64,000 nt of DNA from CAZSSH01 sp964609825 (lineage in GTDB: Bacteria; Verrucomicrobiota; Lentisphaeria; Victivallales; Victivallaceae): positions 372,001-436,000 of the forward strand of contig CAZSSH010000005.1 of NCBI GenBank assembly GCA_964609825.1. The letters run 5' to 3'. Under the pieces are notes generated by a model. It was not told where the DNA came from. It was given only the letters and a program-made list of their open reading frames with translations, and searched no databases. The number at the start of each line of letters is the position of its first letter. Within the stretch, counting starts at the first letter, position 1. The position numbers and the translations under genes are program-made. Shown one piece after another: positions 1-9,100 of the stretch.

Positions 1-83
1 ACGGATATTTCGCCTTTTTCGGCCCGGGCCAAACCGGCCAGCAAGGGTTGCTGCGCTTCGATGATTTGAGAGAGATTGCTCAT
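1..83 (-). CDS. N-terminal fragment of an unidentified gene, cut by the window edge
   Basis: Read on the minus strand, an ATG at 83..81 follows a strong AGGAGG-like ribosome binding site (AGGAGGCAAAC). It opens a frame with no stop to the window edge. The 27 visible residues begin MSNLSQIIEAQQPLLAG and form a plausible amphipathic helix. There is no signal peptide, so the product is probably cytoplasmic. This is too little sequence to name a family. The gene diverges from the membrane protease-like gene on the plus strand. Confidence 0.6.
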   Translation of the reverse strand, partial: MSNLSQIIEAQQPLLAGLARAEKGEIS

Positions 84-417
84 GTTTGCCTCCTGTTGCG
101 TTGCGGAAACGGTTGCGGCGGGTTAAATCGACCGGCCGGTGATATTGATTTTGATTATAAAATAGCACCAAAAAAGCGAATATCAACAATAAAAGTAGTA
201 ATTGCACGATTATTTTTGATTATTTTAATGATTTATATTTATTTGCGTCAAAATTGAGCTTAAAACAAAAGTCTACCATATTGGTTGTTTATATTCTCAA
301 AAAAACCTCTTTTATGGGCAATTTTAGTCGATTGTTTCAGTTTGTTTTGCCGTGGGTTTGACGGCGGCGGCTTTTGATGCTATCCTATAACTGTGACGAA
401 TCATTGGAAAATAATAC
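84..417. promoter_or_regulatory. Divergent intergenic region with a plus-strand promoter
   Basis: About 330 bases without a gene. On the plus strand TTGACG (358-363), a 17-bp spacer and TATCCT (381-386) form a plausible sigma-70 promoter for the gene at 418. The centre (about 150-310) is AT-rich and could hold the minus-strand promoter for the gene at the left edge; a TATTTT/TATAAT-like stretch is visible on the minus strand around 150-165, but no convincing -35 is clear. No repeat or RNA gene was recognised. Confidence 0.45.
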
Positions 418-1284
418 ATGCAATTTTGGCGTAAAATATTTGGTGCTTACTGGTGGCTGCCGTTGCTCGGGTTTTATCTTGTGGAGGTGTGTCATGAGCT
501 GGGGCACTTGGCGGCGGGATGGCTGACCGGGGCGCGCTTGGATTACGTTGAGCTCATGCCTTGGCAGTTATCGCAAACGGTTTGGGCGGGTAATCCCCAT
601 CCCGGCTGGACGGCGTGGGGCTGGCCGGTTGCTGGTTGTTTGCTGCCGCTTGTCGGGTGGCTGGTGCTGCGCCGTTGGCGTTATGCTTGTTTTTTGCGCT
701 GGCTGGCCGGGTTTGCGCTCATTGCCAACGGGATTTATTTGGCTGTCGGGTATGTCTTTATGGTCGGCGACACCTTAACGATGCGCCAAGCCGGGACGCC
801 CGGCTGGGTAATGCTGATTTTGGGCTTGGCCGCGTTGGTTTGCGGCCTCGGCTTGTGGCAAGATTTGGGCAAAGCTTTTGCGGAAATGGCGGATTTTCGC
901 CGCTGGCACCGGGTGTCGGTTGCGGTGTTGACCGCAATCACTTTTTACTTTACGATCATCGGCACCAATTTGCTGGGTAAGGCATTTGACAAGGTGCTGG
1001 CGCCTGACTCGGCGGTGGGGCAATTGTATACTCAGATTGACGAGCAGCACCGCAAGTTTGTCGTCGATCCCGGGCTGACATCGATGATTTGGTGGTCATT
1101 GTTTGCCTCCGCCTGGCTTTTTAATCTGACCAACGCCTGGCTTTCGGTGGTGCTGGTCCGGCTGTGCAAGGCCAAGGCCAAACGTCCGCCGTGGTCGGAG
1201 GAAGTGACCGCGTTTTTGATTTATTGTGTCATTGGCGCGGTCTTTTGGTATTTGATGGCGCTGGCCATCAAACATTACTTGTAA
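418..1284 (+). CDS. Membrane protein with HELGH motif, M50-like site-2 protease candidate
   Basis: A 288-residue, strongly hydrophobic protein with about six membrane segments. Residues 26-30 read HELGH inside the first hydrophobic segment, followed by an AAGWLTGA stretch. This is the HExxH zinc-binding arrangement of M50-type intramembrane metalloproteases (site-2 protease/SpoIVFB-like). The usual second metal-ligand motif (NxxPxxxxDG) is not obvious: there is an NG pair near residue 103 and a GD pair near 117, so activity is unproven. The ribosome binding site before the ATG is weak (GGAAAA). The gene stands alone, converging on the minus-strand gene ending at 1287. If active it would cleave membrane-embedded substrates. 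An alternative is a non-proteolytic M50B-like protein. Confidence 0.6.
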   Translation: MQFWRKIFGAYWWLPLLGFYLVEVCHELGHLAAGWLTGARLDYVELMPWQLSQTVWAGNPHPGWTAWGWPVAGCLLPLVGWLVLRRWRYACFLRWLAGFALIANGIYLAVGYVFMVGDTLTMRQAGTPGWVMLILGLAALVCGLGLWQDLGKAFAEMADFRRWHRVSVAVLTAITFYFTIIGTNLLGKAFDKVLAPDSAVGQLYTQIDEQHRKFVVDPGLTSMIWWSLFASAWLFNLTNAWLSVVLVRLCKAKAKRPPWSEEVTAFLIYCVIGAVFWYLMALAIKHYL

Positions 1285-1286
1285 GG

Positions 1287-2327
1287 TCAGTCCTTGGCCG
1301 CCATTTTGACATACCAGGCCAGAGGGTAGTCAAAAGTCTTTAAGATTTTAACTTGATTGTCAACGGTATGCGCAGCCGCCAGCAGACGGTAGGGCTGGGC
1401 CAGCAAAACATAGTGCTCGGAGTAATAAATAATTTTGGTAAACGGCATCAAGCGGAGGCTGCCGAGCTCATCGGTGGCGAGATTAAAGACATAAGCCGCC
1501 TTGTTGCACTCATCATTGCCGTCGGTTTGAAACAGCAGATATTTGCCGAATAATTTGATGTTGACATACGCCTGATCAAGCGAAAAGGAGCGCCAGCGGT
1601 CGGAGTCTTTGTCCCAGACGAGGATGGTTTTGGCCGTCCGGGCGGTGGAGGCGAGGGCGACCGTGTGTTCGCGGTGGAGCAGCAAGAGCCATCTCCCATT
1701 GTCATCCGGGACATTGTTTTGGACAAAATCGGGAGGCAACCGGAAGCCGGGCGAATACTCCGTCAAGCCGGTGCCGGTAAAGTTGACCGTGCCGTCAGGG
1801 TTGATTTTGACGCCGACGTTTTCGGCAAATCGGAGATTGTCCTTGACTTGGGCCGGGCGGGTTGCGAGGTCATCCATGCTGAACGCATTTAAGACGGTCG
1901 GGTTGCGTGCCGAAAAAAACAACACTTGATTGTGATCGCTCTTGCATAGGCCGCGGATGTCATTGTTTTTAATCTCATAGACTTGCAGTTTGTTTTGGAG
2001 CGAAATAAAAGAGAGCTTGCTCAGGGTGAAATCATCCTCATAATTGCCCCAGGCAAAGATTTTTTGGATGTCAATCTCCTTTAAATAATCAGGGTAACCG
2101 GCAAGACTGACCATGAGCTTGCGCTCACCGGCAAAGGTGACAGCCGGACCGGTCTGGACAAACTTGACTTGATCGACATAAATCCCCGCCTTGAGGCTCT
2201 GGCTTTGGTCGAAACACATGAGATCCTCGGGCAAGTGCGACAATAAGAGCAAATCCAGCTCGCGGCTCTCCGCCGCCAATGATAATGTTGTGATCAAAAA
2301 GAGCGGCAGTAAAAATCGTTTCCACAT
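1287..2327 (-). CDS. Secreted hypothetical protein, possible beta-propeller
   Basis: 346 residues with a Sec signal peptide (MWKRFLLPLFLITTLSLAAE). The mature part is rich in short beta-strand-like segments such as ILVWDKDSDRWRSFSLD, KYLLFQTDGND and AYVFNLATDELGSLRL. These resemble blades of a propeller, but I do not recognise a named family. No catalytic motif was seen. Its ATG overlaps the TAA of the upstream lysozyme-like gene (TAATG), so the two are probably translationally coupled and work in the same compartment. It sits at the end of the minus-strand run that starts with the GntR-type regulator, although an internal promoter for these last two genes is possible. Confidence 0.6.
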   Translation of the reverse strand: MWKRFLLPLFLITTLSLAAESRELDLLLLSHLPEDLMCFDQSQSLKAGIYVDQVKFVQTGPAVTFAGERKLMVSLAGYPDYLKEIDIQKIFAWGNYEDDFTLSKLSFISLQNKLQVYEIKNNDIRGLCKSDHNQVLFFSARNPTVLNAFSMDDLATRPAQVKDNLRFAENVGVKINPDGTVNFTGTGLTEYSPGFRLPPDFVQNNVPDDNGRWLLLLHREHTVALASTARTAKTILVWDKDSDRWRSFSLDQAYVNIKLFGKYLLFQTDGNDECNKAAYVFNLATDELGSLRLMPFTKIIYYSEHYVLLAQPYRLLAAAHTVDNQVKILKTFDYPLAWYVKMAAKD

Positions 2328-3583
2328 TATTTCACCTCGCTGCAGACGCGCTCGACGTAATTAAAGCCGAGATTGTTTTTGGGGTTGATTTTCCAACGTT
2401 TGGTGACATTGTCCCAGACGCAAAAATTGCCGCCGGAGGCGCCGTTGTAGCGCTTGATCGCCACCGCGTGCTCGATCCGGCGGCCGGTGCCGGGGGCAAA
2501 GGTGACATTGCCGTAAGTGATTGCCGGGACGGGGACGTCAAAGCCCTCGTCGAGCATTTGCTCGCGCTGTTTGTCCATCCAGCGCTCGGCGTAAGTTTGA
2601 CAGCTTGCGAGCTCGCGGACGCCCTCAATACAGTTGGCCTGCCAGCTCCACAACTCTTGGGCCGTCGGCCGGGGGTGCGTCAGCTGATAGATGCCGAAGC
2701 CGCCGTCGCTGCTTGCGTTGGGGGTGTATCTTACATCCTCGCTGCCGCGGTGAAAAATGTCGCTGTCGTTAAACTGCCGCATGGTGGCCGCCAAGCCGGA
2801 GTTGGACTCATGGATCGCCACAAATGGGGAGTACCACAAGGGCGACAGTGAGCGGATAAAGCGCTCGGCTCTTTCTTTCTCCGGGTTGAGCCCGCGGATG
2901 TAAAAAGTGATGCGGCGCTCCACGTCGGCGTAACGGTAAGTCAACACTGCCCGGCCGCCCCGGAAATCGCCGCCCATTGCCGCTGTGATGTCCCATTCTC
3001 CGCTTGCCGGGACTTGCGCGGTGTAGCCGTCGATTTCGTCGCGGTTGCTTCTCATATAGCGGATGTTTAGATCATAAGCGACCGTCCCGGGCAGCCCCTC
3101 CGGGAGCAAGCGCACATGGATGCGCGGCATGGTGCAATCAGGTTTGATAAAAGCATAGCGGTCGTTTTCGGATAAATTAACCAGCTCGGCGTTGTCGGCT
3201 ACGAGCGAGATTTGGAGGATATAAATTACGGCGGCGGCATTGACCGCGCCGTTGTCAGGGTTGAGTCCGCTGACCAGATAACGGCCGGCGGGCGGGTCCC
3301 AGTCGCCGCCGCGGCCGATGCTGACGCTCCCGGCATTGTTGACCGCGCGCCCCGACCACGCGCCCCCTGCGCTTTCGATCGACCAATTGGAGACCATTTC
3401 GCTGCCGTTTAAGAGCGCATTTAACCGGCACGGCTCCCCGCCATGGGCGATCGTCACGGTTTTGGGCGGGATGATCGCCGCACCGCCGCTGCCGCCAAAG
3501 GCGATGTCGATGGCTCCGGCGATATGGAGCCAAAGCAAACACCCTGAAATCAGCAGCAATTTCGCGTCAAAAACAATATTCAT
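2327..3583 (-). CDS. Exported protein with C-terminal lysozyme/lytic transglycosylase-like domain
   Basis: 418 residues from the ATG at 3583, which follows AAAGGA; the longer in-frame extension to 3637 lacks a better site and would bury the signal peptide. The N-terminus (MNIVFDAKLLLISGCLLWLHIAGA) is a signal peptide or anchor. The middle holds beta-rich, possibly Ig-like segments. The C-terminal third carries IHES with Glu about 259, then GFGIYQLTHP at about 295-304 and RYNG about 378-381. This is the order seen in SLT/lysozyme-fold peptidoglycan lyases (ES, GLMQ/GxxQ, YNxG). Assignment is by motif only. It overlaps the next gene by one base. A role in opening peptidoglycan in the periplasm is inferred. 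Confidence 0.6.
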   Translation of the reverse strand: MNIVFDAKLLLISGCLLWLHIAGAIDIAFGGSGGAAIIPPKTVTIAHGGEPCRLNALLNGSEMVSNWSIESAGGAWSGRAVNNAGSVSIGRGGDWDPPAGRYLVSGLNPDNGAVNAAAVIYILQISLVADNAELVNLSENDRYAFIKPDCTMPRIHVRLLPEGLPGTVAYDLNIRYMRSNRDEIDGYTAQVPASGEWDITAAMGGDFRGGRAVLTYRYADVERRITFYIRGLNPEKERAERFIRSLSPLWYSPFVAIHESNSGLAATMRQFNDSDIFHRGSEDVRYTPNASSDGGFGIYQLTHPRPTAQELWSWQANCIEGVRELASCQTYAERWMDKQREQMLDEGFDVPVPAITYGNVTFAPGTGRRIEHAVAIKRYNGASGGNFCVWDNVTKRWKINPKNNLGFNYVERVCSEVK

Positions 3584-3663
3584 GGTCAATTTGGTCCGTC
3601 CTTTGGGATAATATACGGCCAAAGCTGACAAAAGCAAGCCAAAAAGATTGTTTTTACGGGCAC

Positions 3664-5397
3664 TTATCCGTTTTTTGCCGCCTCAAAATGCAGTGCTTTG
3701 ACGTAAGTACCCTGAGCGTCCGGCTCCTCGGCCAAAGACTGCAAGTGGAGGTAGCTGAACCCTGCCGGGGCGGCAAAGCGGGCCGTTGCCCGGAGCTGCG
3801 TGACACCGTTGACCGCCACAATGATTTGCTTGTCGTCAAACTCGATGGTCAAATCGGCATAAGCGTCGGGGGAATGCAAAAACTCTTTGCCGGCGTTAAA
3901 CGAAAACGGCGACAATGCTTTGGCGGTAATGTCGCAGGGGTTGAACCAGCGGTCGGTGAGGGTGACGGCCACGCCATTGCCGGCGACAAACAGCCGGATG
4001 GAGAGCTTGCCCGCCGTTGCCGCCGGGAAATTCCAGACCGCCCCCTGCAACTCGTTTAAGAGCCGCTCGTCACGGATGCGACCGATTTGCAGCGCCTCCT
4101 GCCTGAGGTCAAAGGGATCGGGCATCATCAAGGCCCCGTTGGTCCGGTTCCACGCGCAGTGCCCGGTAAAGCCCCGGTTGCCGCCGCTCACGCTTTTGAC
4201 ATAAACTTGGGTGCTTAACGCGTCGCAGCCGTGCAAAAAGTCCTCGCTGCGGGTGTTTTCCAGCAGCCAATCCGGGTCAAAAACGAGCATCCGCCGCGAC
4301 TCCGGGTGCTGGCCCAGGGACAGCAATACTTTGCCCTCCGCCAGCTCCAAAGCCTGATACTGGTGGTTGCTCTTGTCGAGCATCGGGCTCCGGCCGCAAG
4401 TGCGGAAGTCAAAGCGGTTGCGGATCGGGTTGAGGTGAAGCTCGCGAAAGCCGCGCCAGCTTTTGCCGTCGTCGTCCGAAATGGCGGCATGGCAGACGTC
4501 GCGGTTGGTAAACACATCCTCCCAGACGCCGTTGATTTCGTCCCCGGTCAAGCCCGGCTGGGTGCGGTGGTCGAGCTCCGGCAAAGGTTGGCTGTTGCAC
4601 CAAAAAAAGAGCAATCGATTGTCGCCGAGCCGCAGCAACGTCGGCATGGTGGTGGTGGCGTGAAACATTGTCGGCTCGGGGTTGCTCCACGTTTCGCCGC
4701 CGTCGCTTGACCAATAGCGGTAATGGACATCCTGCGATGTCCGCGCGATCAGCAGCAAACGGCCGTCCGAGAGCTCGGCGACGGTGGGCTCGCAGGAGTA
4801 CTGCTGCCAGCGCATTCCCTGATGCGGCCACGAGATTTGATAGGGTTCGACCGCCGTCAGGCACTTGCCCCGCCAGCACTTGCCGTCGTCGTCGGAGTAA
4901 AACACGGTCGGGCAAAGTTTGCCCTCGTGCCACATTTGTGCGGTGGCGATCCAGCGTTGCCGCCGGCTAAGCGGGATGGGCTGGCGGGGGTCGAGAATCT
5001 TCCAATCGCTGATTTTTTGAGCGGTGAAATCGCTCGATCCGGGGCCTTGCTCCGAGCGGAAAACGTAGTACCCCGGCTCATACGAGGTCAATTTTTGCGT
5101 GACCACATTTTCGTGGGTGTGGGTGGTAAAAAGGGTGACAAAAGAGTCGCTCCACGGGCTTTTGACCATCGCTCCCATGGCGTTTTCGTCAAACTCGACC
5201 ACGGTCTCCCAGCTCAGCCCCTCGTTGCGGCTTTGGAGGTAAATCCGCTGCCAGCGGCCGTTGAGCCAAATTTGCCCGTAATGGCGGATTTCGCCGTCGG
5301 GCAATCGGCAGAGATCGCGCCAAGCATCCGCGGGCGGGGTGGCGACGACGCGGGGCTCCCAAACACTTTGCAGCAAAAATTGATCACTCTGATTCAT
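3664..5397 (-). CDS. Sialidase-fold (Asp-box) protein, cytoplasmic
   Basis: 577 residues, no signal peptide. Four Asp-box motifs (S-x-D/N-x-G-x-x-W) are visible: SRNEGLSW at 56-63, SDDDGKCW at 168-175, SSDGGETW at 230-237 and SDDDGKSW at 307-314, marking a six-bladed sialidase/BNR propeller. EPTVAELSDGRLLLIART (203-220) resembles the strand that carries the catalytic Glu of exo-sialidases. The last ~170 residues form a separate beta-rich module. It lies four bases downstream of the LamG-like gene in the GntR-pseudopilin-GH2 run. The likely role is cleavage of a glycan fragment after import; the substrate need not be sialic acid. Neuraminidase activity itself is not proven because the arginine triad could not be assigned with certainty. 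Confidence 0.75.
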   Translation of the reverse strand: MNQSDQFLLQSVWEPRVVATPPADAWRDLCRLPDGEIRHYGQIWLNGRWQRIYLQSRNEGLSWETVVEFDENAMGAMVKSPWSDSFVTLFTTHTHENVVTQKLTSYEPGYYVFRSEQGPGSSDFTAQKISDWKILDPRQPIPLSRRQRWIATAQMWHEGKLCPTVFYSDDDGKCWRGKCLTAVEPYQISWPHQGMRWQQYSCEPTVAELSDGRLLLIARTSQDVHYRYWSSDGGETWSNPEPTMFHATTTMPTLLRLGDNRLLFFWCNSQPLPELDHRTQPGLTGDEINGVWEDVFTNRDVCHAAISDDDGKSWRGFRELHLNPIRNRFDFRTCGRSPMLDKSNHQYQALELAEGKVLLSLGQHPESRRMLVFDPDWLLENTRSEDFLHGCDALSTQVYVKSVSGGNRGFTGHCAWNRTNGALMMPDPFDLRQEALQIGRIRDERLLNELQGAVWNFPAATAGKLSIRLFVAGNGVAVTLTDRWFNPCDITAKALSPFSFNAGKEFLHSPDAYADLTIEFDDKQIIVAVNGVTQLRATARFAAPAGFSYLHLQSLAEEPDAQGTYVKALHFEAAKNG

Positions 5398-5401
5398 GAT
5401 T

Positions 5402-6109
5402 CTACAAGACTGCCTTTTGATATATTTTTACGTTATAAATAAAACCGGAAAAGTTGCTGTTGCCGCTGTGCCCGATCCGAAACATATCGCTCCATACCGG
5501 GGCGGTCTCGAGGGTGGTTTTGGCATAAACGACGCCGTTGACGAGCAACGCGACGTCTTTATCTTTCCAGGTAAAGCCGACGACCGCATTGTTGAAATCG
5601 GCGGCGGGAAGCGATTGAAAAATGTATTTCCACTTGTTGTCCCCGGCGGAAACCATCAGCCCCAAGGTCAACTGGTCACCCTTGGCGGTGCTGATGACAT
5701 CGAGGTAAAGGTTGGCCCCTTTGCCCGCCCCGGAGGCGACCCAGAGCATATACATCTGGCTCCAGCGCTTGTCGGCTTTGACCTGACTCAATACCGCCGG
5801 GACATCGATGTCGGGCTTGACTGCGAGGATAATAGTGCCCTCGGCGGCGGGCAGATTGCCGGTCGCCGGAAAGGCCAAAAAACCTTTGCCGGGGTTGACA
5901 AAATGCAGTGCCGGTTTGCCGTCAACCTCTTCGTACGTGAGATTGCCCTCCTGGTAGGTCCCTTTGACCGCGCCGCCAAACTCGGCGGTGGCGATGGTCG
6001 CCGTCGGCTTGTACTCAAAAGTGAGGTCCTCCGGGGTGAGCGCGAGCTCGGCCGCAGCCAGTGAGAGACCGCAAACAGCGGCGATAAAAGTTGTGAGATG
6101 ATGTTTCAT
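5402..6109 (-). CDS. Secreted LamG/concanavalin-like lectin protein
   Basis: The chosen ATG at 6109 is preceded by AGAGGAG and opens a classic signal peptide (MKHHLTTFIAAVCGLSLAAAE); the frame runs further upstream but without a site. The 235-residue product has the repeating strands of a LamG-type jelly roll. These end in VALLVNGVVYAKTTLE, then FRIGHSGNSNFSGFIYNVKIY, which is typical of the last strands of LamG_3 domains. It probably binds glycan in the periplasm or outside. It starts 13 bases after the stop of the giant GH2-like protein and four bases before the Asp-box gene, so it belongs to the same operon. No enzyme residues are evident. Confidence 0.75.
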   Translation of the reverse strand: MKHHLTTFIAAVCGLSLAAAELALTPEDLTFEYKPTATIATAEFGGAVKGTYQEGNLTYEEVDGKPALHFVNPGKGFLAFPATGNLPAAEGTIILAVKPDIDVPAVLSQVKADKRWSQMYMLWVASGAGKGANLYLDVISTAKGDQLTLGLMVSAGDNKWKYIFQSLPAADFNNAVVGFTWKDKDVALLVNGVVYAKTTLETAPVWSDMFRIGHSGNSNFSGFIYNVKIYQKAVL

Positions 6110-6122
6110 TTTGCGTTCTCCT

Positions 6123-9100
6123 CTACCATTGTTCATTATAATACGGCGTAATGCCGAAAATTTCAAATATACTTTGCCCGGAAAGATAAAGATTTTGCGA
6201 TTGTTTTGCCGCCGGCGCGTTGAATTCGAGCTGTTGCTCGCCGTGCATGATGCCGCCGTCGCCGCTTGCGTCCTCCACCCGGACGGCAATCACGTTATCG
6301 GCGCCGTAACGGATGGCCGACTCCGGCACCCGGTAGGCGCGGTTGGTCGCCCAGGTATTGGGAAACGATTTCCCGAGTCCGCCCACCCGGACGCCGTTGA
6401 CGTAGACATTGTCGTAATCGTCAATGACGCCGAGTTGCAAAACGCACTCTTTCCCTTTCAAGTAATCGGGGATGTCGACATGAAAACGGTAGTAGGCGAT
6501 CCCGTTGTAGCCTGGGGCGGCCGCCGGGGGATCCGGGGGACCGAAGTCCTTTAAGTAGGGCGTCTTTTCCCAAGCGCCGGGGACGACGATTTTTTGCCAG
6601 AGGCTGTCGTCAAAGTCGGGACTTTGCCAATTGCCCGCCACTCCCCGGTTGTCGGGGTCGAGCTCAAAGCGGGCGCTGTGGCCGAGCGGAGTCTTTACTG
6701 CCGCCCCGGCAAGCACAAGGTCGTCGGCGTGATCGGTCAATTCGGGGACATTGAGCATGGTCAAAATTTGCGACCAGAGGCGGTAAGGCTTCATGGGATA
6801 GATTGCCCCGTCGGCAAGCTTTAAGGGGAGCTGGCAGTAGACGATATTGCCGGAGCGGTCGATGAGGCCGTTGCCGGCAAGATTGAGCTTGTCAAGCTCG
6901 AGTTGATCGCGCCAGTAGAGGTCGGAGAGGCTCACCGGGAGATTGGTTTGCGTCAACTGGTCAAGCTTGACTTTGCCGGATCCGGCACGCGGGAGCAGCA
7001 AAACTGTGACAAAGTCGGGGACTTGCGGGATGGCCGCGTCGGCGCCGACGACCAGCACATCGCCCGGCTGCCAGACGACATCGGCGCTGAGCGGTTTGGC
7101 GGTGCGCCCGAGTTTGGTCAAGAGTGAGGTGTCGCCCACGGCAAACGTGCGGGCGGGGGCAACCTTGGCAGTCACGGCGTAACGGAGGAGATTTTGCACC
7201 AGCTGATCCGCCGCGGGCTCAAGGCCGATGCGGTTGGTGACGTCAAGCTGGCAAAATATGACCAGACCTTTGCCGGCGCGCATTTCCAAGAGCGGTGAAA
7301 ATTGGAGATCAAACCCCGACTCAAGCAACACTTGGATGTTGCCAAGGTGCGGCTTCTCCGCGGGGAAACTGCTGACCACGCCAACGGTGGAGGCAACTGC
7401 CGGGGTGCTCCAGTGAAACCCGGCCGGGGTTGCCGGAAACGGTTTCACGAGCGAACTCTCTCCCTGCCAGTCGCTGAAATCGCCGTCGGCAAGGTTGGCA
7501 AACATTGGGTGGCCCGGATTGGCGATAAAGGCGCGGCGTTCGCGGCGCGGGTCCAGCGTCAAGCCGAGGAGCTTGCTCCCCGACTGCTCAAAGACCACGA
7601 TGCGGCCGCCGTCGCGGACAAACCGGGCGAGATCGAGCGTTTGGGCGAGTTCGGCAAAACGCATATTCAAGGCGTCGCGCCCGACCAAAATGAGCTTGAT
7701 ATCATTGACATTGCTCAAATTTTCCAAAGGTTGCGGTTTGCGGATACCCCAAGTTTTGAGGATTGTTTTGAGGCTGCCCTCGGGGTCAAACACAGCAGTC
7801 GGCACGGTGACGGGAGCGGGTTCAAGCGCCGGAAACACGGTGACGGCAAATTTGCGCTCGCCGGCCTCCAAGGTCATGACGGTGCGCTCTTTGACCGCGG
7901 GCAGAGTAATATTGACGGCGTAACGTTTGCGCTCGCCGGGAGCAAGATCGACTTTGAGCTCCTGCTGAATTTTGCCCAGTGTAACGGGGATGGTTTCCCG
8001 GCGCGGGAGCGGTGTTTCGTTGATGACCAAAAGCGATTTGCGCAACGTTTGACCGGCGTAATAATTGTGCGGCACGGCGGTCGGCGTTTCGGCGTCGAGC
8101 AAAAAATATGTGTAGCCGGAGAAGGCCTGTTTCATCGCAAGTCCGAGCTTGTTGAGATTGGTCGACGGGTACTGCCCGCTCCACAACGCATTGTCGGAGA
8201 CGAAACCGGAAATGTTGGCGTCAAGCCGCTGATTTTGCAGCGTCATTTTGCCGGGTGCGTAAGCGCTGTAAAAGTCGGTGTGCATCATGTGCCCGAGCAC
8301 TCGGTGGAGGCGAAATGCCGCGACTTGCCGGGTCAGCGACTCAATCTGGTCGTCAAGGATTGCCCGTTCGCCGATTTCGTTGGTGCGGTAGGCTCCGCTC
8401 CCCAGATTAATCGCGCCGATTTCGCGCTTGGCATACGGCCCGTAGAGACCCTGCCAGGACGGGTTGCGCGGCGATTTGCCCCATTTGGGGTAAAGGCTCG
8501 GCCAGCCGTTGGTGAGGTTGCCCTCGGTGACCAATAACGGCATTTTGTCATTGGTCCGGTCGGCGGCCCAGAGGGCGATAAAGTCGGCTTTTTCCTGCAA
8601 CGGCAAACCGCTGCTCCAGTAGCGGTTGTGGGTGTAGACGGGGCCCTTGCCGCCGGAGTGGTGCAGATAATGGACTCTGGTGGGATCGATTTTTTCGGTT
8701 TCGGCCAAGATCTTTTCGGCAAACTTGGTGCGGGCGTCGGCGGAGTGCTCGTTGAGGCCGACCCGGTGCGGGTCGTAGGCTTTGGCCGGGTCGCAAAGCC
8801 AGTTAAACATCCTGGTGTAGGCGATCACCGAGGGGTGCATGGCGTACATTTCACTCAAATCGGTAAATTGATCCATAAAATCGGCGATTTCGGCGTCGGG
8901 GATCGGCTGCTCGACATTGCTGTTTAATCCGGCATATTTGCGAAAAATAATATCGGCGTCGGTGTCCACCACCGGCCCCAGATAAAAGCCGATCCGGTCC
9001 GCCGCCTCCAGTGTCGCGGGCGATGTCGGGAAATGGAGCAAATTGGTATAATTGAACCCCAGCGCCTTGAGGTTGTTGAGGATATCCGACGGGTACGGCT

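Noticed and set aside
48..257. 69-codon plus-strand ORF at the left edge
   Set aside because: It overlaps the minus-strand start codon and its strong ribosome binding site, and has no site of its own.
7302..8537. 411-codon plus-strand frame inside the GH2-like gene
   Set aside because: Antisense to a long coding sequence with clear domains; composition is that of a shadow frame.
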